Positions 40,637-43,101 of a DNA stretch of 43,101 bases are shown here, piece after piece. This DNA comes from a virus: positions 1 through 43,101 of IMG/VR virus record IMGVR_UViG_3300042112_000233. One strand, written 5' to 3'. The first letter of the stretch is position 1; every line of letters starts with the position of its first letter. A program made the position numbers and the translations under genes. A model generated the notes under the pieces. It searched no databases. It was not told where the DNA came from and saw nothing but the letters and a program-made list of their open reading frames with translations.

Positions 40637-42121
40637 TTACCTCGGCATGAATTTGTCAGGGTTAATCTGTTTACCCTGTTTGGGGTTGCCCGTTCGTGCA
40701 GCACGAATATCATCCATCATTTTGTAAAGGCGTTTCGCACCAGCGTTAGAGTTACCATTACCAAGATGACTAACAACATCAGCAGGAATAACAAACTCGC
40801 CATCACTAAGCGCAGCAGGTCGCCTACCGTCAATGTTCGCTGGTACTTTGTCTGCCATACCATCTGAGTGTCCGTCGAGGTATCGTGGTGGTAGTGTACG
40901 TCCTCCCCGCGCCATTTCCAATGACCCAATTCCACCTCCTATTGCAGCTTTTTTAAACCCAGTAACACCACCTGCACCTGTAACTGTCTGATACCCAGAG
41001 CTGCTTTTGAATGGTTTACCTTTGGCTGCTTCACGCGCAGCTTCGGCATCTTTATAACTAGCGTAGCCAGTAAGTAAGCCAGCACCACCTTTTAAAAGCG
41101 TCTTTAAAGTGTCTTCGCTAAGCCCAGTAGCATCAGCTAGTTGTTTTAAAATTGAAGCACCGGCAGCAGTAGTTGCAACGGTTGCGGGGGAACCTAGACT
41201 CCCACCCCCAGGAATTTGTGTTCCTTGTCCACCTGTGACGTTGTATTCATCTATAACATCTGGAGTTGTTCCACTTGTTCCACCTGCTAAAGCAGCCCCA
41301 CCTAAAACCCCAGCCGTAGCAAGTTCAGGTATGATTGAAGTAGCAGCAGGTAGGGAAGAAGCCGCAACCGTTAAAGAAGCAGGCGTACTTAAAGCAGCCG
41401 GAACACCAGCACCCGCACCAGCCGCAGCAAGTTCAGGGGCAGTCAAAGCAGCCGGAACACCAGCACTACCTCCAAGCGTTGTAGCCCCTGCTGCTTCAAG
41501 TGCCTCAGTCGCAGCCATAATATCTGCTGCGGTAGTACCCGCAAGAATACCTTCTCCAGCAGTGGCAGCAAGAACACCCTCACCAGCAGCGGCAGCACCA
41601 GTTCCTGCGCCAGTTGCACCAAGAGCTTCCATCACAATTGGGCCACCAAAATAAATGGCGGCAGCGGCAGCGGCAGCTTTAGCTGCATCGTTTACAAATC
41701 TATCAAGGCTAGTCAAGCTTCCTTTGAAATACTGCCCTTGCCCCATAGGAACAAGATTGCCTCTATCGTCTTCAATATAAGTATTAACGTACCGTTCACG
41801 GTTAGACCCACCTGTTTTCCCAGCAATCGTAAACATACGTTTGCCATCAGGTGTTTTTGTTTCTGTTACATAAGTGTCGGTATGAAGCTTGCCTTTGTCC
41901 CCAATAAACATATCGTAAAGAGGATTGCTTTTACCTTCTTTTTGCAATTTGTCTATTAAATAATCGTAAGCGCCCCTTGCTGTTTCTTCCTGCCCTACGA
42001 CGTTGCTTAGCTCTTCACCTGTACCGTATATATCGATTGTTTTTTTGCCGTAGTCAGACACTCCAGCAAAAGGATTAAGTAAGTTTATTCCGGGGCCAAG
42101 GTTTCTAGATGTGGTTGCCAT
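40637..42121 (-). CDS. Putative virion protein with Ala-rich hydrophobic region
   Basis: This 494-residue protein starts at ATG 42121, after AGGGA, 1 bp past the previous stop; an upstream TTG is less likely. Residues about 148-285 form an Ala/Gly-rich hydrophobic region with repeated GVPAAL and AGEG units, which could insert in a membrane. The C-terminal region YLDGHSDGMADKVPANIDGR and LSDGEFVIPADVVSHLGNGN is a well-known signature of phage structural proteins. A role in DNA ejection is plausible (inference). Confidence 0.75.
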   Translation of the reverse strand: MATTSRNLGPGINLLNPFAGVSDYGKKTIDIYGTGEELSNVVGQEETARGAYDYLIDKLQKEGKSNPLYDMFIGDKGKLHTDTYVTETKTPDGKRMFTIAGKTGGSNRERYVNTYIEDDRGNLVPMGQGQYFKGSLTSLDRFVNDAAKAAAAAAAIYFGGPIVMEALGATGAGTGAAAAGEGVLAATAGEGILAGTTAADIMAATEALEAAGATTLGGSAGVPAALTAPELAAAGAGAGVPAALSTPASLTVAASSLPAATSIIPELATAGVLGGAALAGGTSGTTPDVIDEYNVTGGQGTQIPGGGSLGSPATVATTAAGASILKQLADATGLSEDTLKTLLKGGAGLLTGYASYKDAEAAREAAKGKPFKSSSGYQTVTGAGGVTGFKKAAIGGGIGSLEMARGGRTLPPRYLDGHSDGMADKVPANIDGRRPAALSDGEFVIPADVVSHLGNGNSNAGAKRLYKMMDDIRAARTGNPKQGKQINPDKFMPR

Positions 42122-42122
42122 G

Positions 42123-42761
42123 TTATTCAATCCCTGAGACAAGGGTGGCAGTCAGGATGACTGATGGTATCGCAGGTCGCGTCGGTGAGGAAGGGGCAGT
42201 ATAGTATTCGATGTAAGTGTTGGTGTTGGAACTGCGCCAGTAAAGCTGAATGTAGTCGTTAGGCGTTACGCTTACAATAAAGTTTAAGGCGGCAATCACA
42301 TGGTATGGATCGCCAGCAGACTTACGTGGGGCTAAACCAAACCGGCTGTTGGAGTCGGCAATATCCTGACCATTCTTACGAAACCAAATATCTACGTCTT
42401 GAGTGGCGTTGTCGTTGTTAGAAAGCTGAACGCTGAACTGAATATTGTACAGACCGGGGTAATCAAAGTGGATCTCGGAGCTATTTAGAATTTTAACGCC
42501 GTTAGAAATGCTTGTTGTGTTGTACGTAATAACGTAAGCCGTTGTAGTTGAAGCAGCCGTTTGATCCGTCGTATCGTAAAAAGACCCCAGCGGAAGCTGC
42601 ACATACTGCCCGCCATAAGTGCCGAAAAGAGAAAGTAAGTTGTTATTGAGCCTGTTGAAGTACAGACGCAAAACGTTATTAAATTGCTCCTGATAACGCG
42701 AGTCGTACTGCCCCGGTGCCAGCGGTAAGTTAGGCGCAGCAGGATGTTGGATAAAACTCAT
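42123..42761 (-). CDS. Tail-associated protein with C1q-like jelly-roll C-terminus
   Basis: This 212-residue protein starts at an ATG overlapping the previous stop as ATGA. The N-terminal 50 residues (PLAPGQYDSRYQEQFNNVLR) are helical, and the rest is beta-rich. LYNIQFSVQLSNNDNATQDV and IWFRKNGQDIADSNSRFG fit the C1q/TNF-like jelly roll of phage tail proteins. It probably trimerises and could be a fibre tip or decoration. The host receptor is unknown. Confidence 0.75.
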   Translation of the reverse strand: MSFIQHPAAPNLPLAPGQYDSRYQEQFNNVLRLYFNRLNNNLLSLFGTYGGQYVQLPLGSFYDTTDQTAASTTTAYVITYNTTSISNGVKILNSSEIHFDYPGLYNIQFSVQLSNNDNATQDVDIWFRKNGQDIADSNSRFGLAPRKSAGDPYHVIAALNFIVSVTPNDYIQLYWRSSNTNTYIEYYTAPSSPTRPAIPSVILTATLVSGIE

Positions 42762-43101
42762 CGTCTACCATCCGGCCTAATATCGATACGGGGCGCACCA
42801 AGTTGCCAAGTTGTACCTAGACCATCCGAAGCAATCTTAATGATCATCTGCCGCCCACGGATGCGGGTGTAAATAATATTGGTGAACTGCTCAATCGTAA
42901 CGGTGGACGTACGGGCAACAGCTTTAGCAGCCTCAGTGTTAAACCCAGACCCTGAACCATTCATACCGTACATGGTCATAGTGACTTGCGGTGTATTGGC
43001 AGTTGAGCCTTGGAATGTTAGATCCGGCACCATGCGCCATATAAATCCAAACTTTTCACCATCGTCGATGTCAAATTCAGCAGACTCAATATAAGCTTCA
43101 A
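42758..43101 (-). CDS. C-terminal part of a large tail protein (partial)
   Basis: The frame is open to the right edge of the window, where upstream codons read EAYIESAEFDIDDGEKFGFI before WRMVPDLTFQGS. The visible part ends in beta-rich sequence (TSTVTIEQFTNIIYTRIRGR). The motif RMVPDLTF is typical of a large podovirus-like tail or stabilisation protein whose exact role I cannot assign. The start codon is outside the window, so the internal Met at 43033 is not the true start. Confidence 0.7.
   Translation of the reverse strand, partial: EAYIESAEFDIDDGEKFGFIWRMVPDLTFQGSTANTPQVTMTMYGMNGSGSGFNTEAAKAVARTSTVTIEQFTNIIYTRIRGRQMIIKIASDGLGTTWQLGAPRIDIRPDGRR

Noticed and set aside
41109-41654. Plus-strand open frame rich in Ala, Pro and Ser
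   Set aside because: Mirror of the Ala/Gly-rich part of the minus-strand virion gene; no ribosome binding site.
42122-42142. TTG start for the 40637-42121 gene
   Set aside because: ATG 42121 has AGGGA upstream and removes the overlap with the preceding gene.
1-43101. tRNA genes, integrase, T7-type RNA polymerase
   Set aside because: No cloverleaf or family motifs were found by reading; a dedicated search could still find a diverged one.

Overview
The window is part of the genome of a tailed double-stranded DNA bacteriophage. It carries a small and large terminase, a portal of the wide podovirus-like type, a set of putative virion and ejection proteins, a family A DNA polymerase, a primase-helicase, an SNF2-like helicase and two nucleases. 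Genes are tightly packed with many ATGA overlaps. No integrase, phage RNA polymerase, tRNA or recognisable endolysin is visible. The host cannot be named from the sequence. The sigma70-like promoters, a perfect DnaA box and Fur-like sites are compatible with a proteobacterium (inference).

Layout: (1) 1-4644, minus strand: a partial small gene, portal, large terminase, small terminase. (2) 4645-5178: a divergent control region with a weak leftward promoter, G-rich runs, two Fur-box-like repeats, two copies of a palindrome and a rightward promoter. (3) 5179-14577, plus strand: early genes of mostly unknown function, a MoxR-like AAA ATPase with a VWA/metallopeptidase-like partner, and DNA-binding proteins. 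A gene-free stretch (5934-6629) in this block looks like an origin. (4) 14647-28604, plus strand: replication and nucleic-acid metabolism genes, a glycosyltransferase-methyltransferase pair and many small accessory genes, ending in a terminator. (5) 28663-43101, minus strand: virion genes ending in a 2854-residue polyvalent protein. Both window ends cut through minus-strand structural genes, and the major capsid protein is absent. The natural reading is a circular or circularly permuted genome with one leftward late block running from the small terminase, across the window boundary, to the giant protein. Some structural genes would then lie outside the window.

The most unusual feature is a 13-bp palindrome, CTAACAWTGTTAG (usually flanked as CCTAACAWTGTTAGG). 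I find 17 copies with an invariant core, all between 4983 and 14609 and on average about 600 bp apart. They lie in 5' leaders, across a start codon, overlapping Shine-Dalgarno sequences, across a stop codon, beside terminators and inside coding sequences in more than one reading frame. A related palindrome, TTGACAWTGTCAA, forms the -35 box of two promoters that drive the replication genes (14647 and 23994). Together they suggest a dispersed operator network read by an unidentified dimeric DNA-binding protein. Roles in silencing, partition or RNA structure cannot be excluded from sequence alone.

How the parts may work together (inference): rightward promoters at 5068, 6544 and 9410 start early transcription, each with a palindrome about 30-60 bp downstream of the predicted start. 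Promoters at 14647 and 23994 drive replication. The late block is transcribed leftward and encodes packaging, head, tail and injected proteins.
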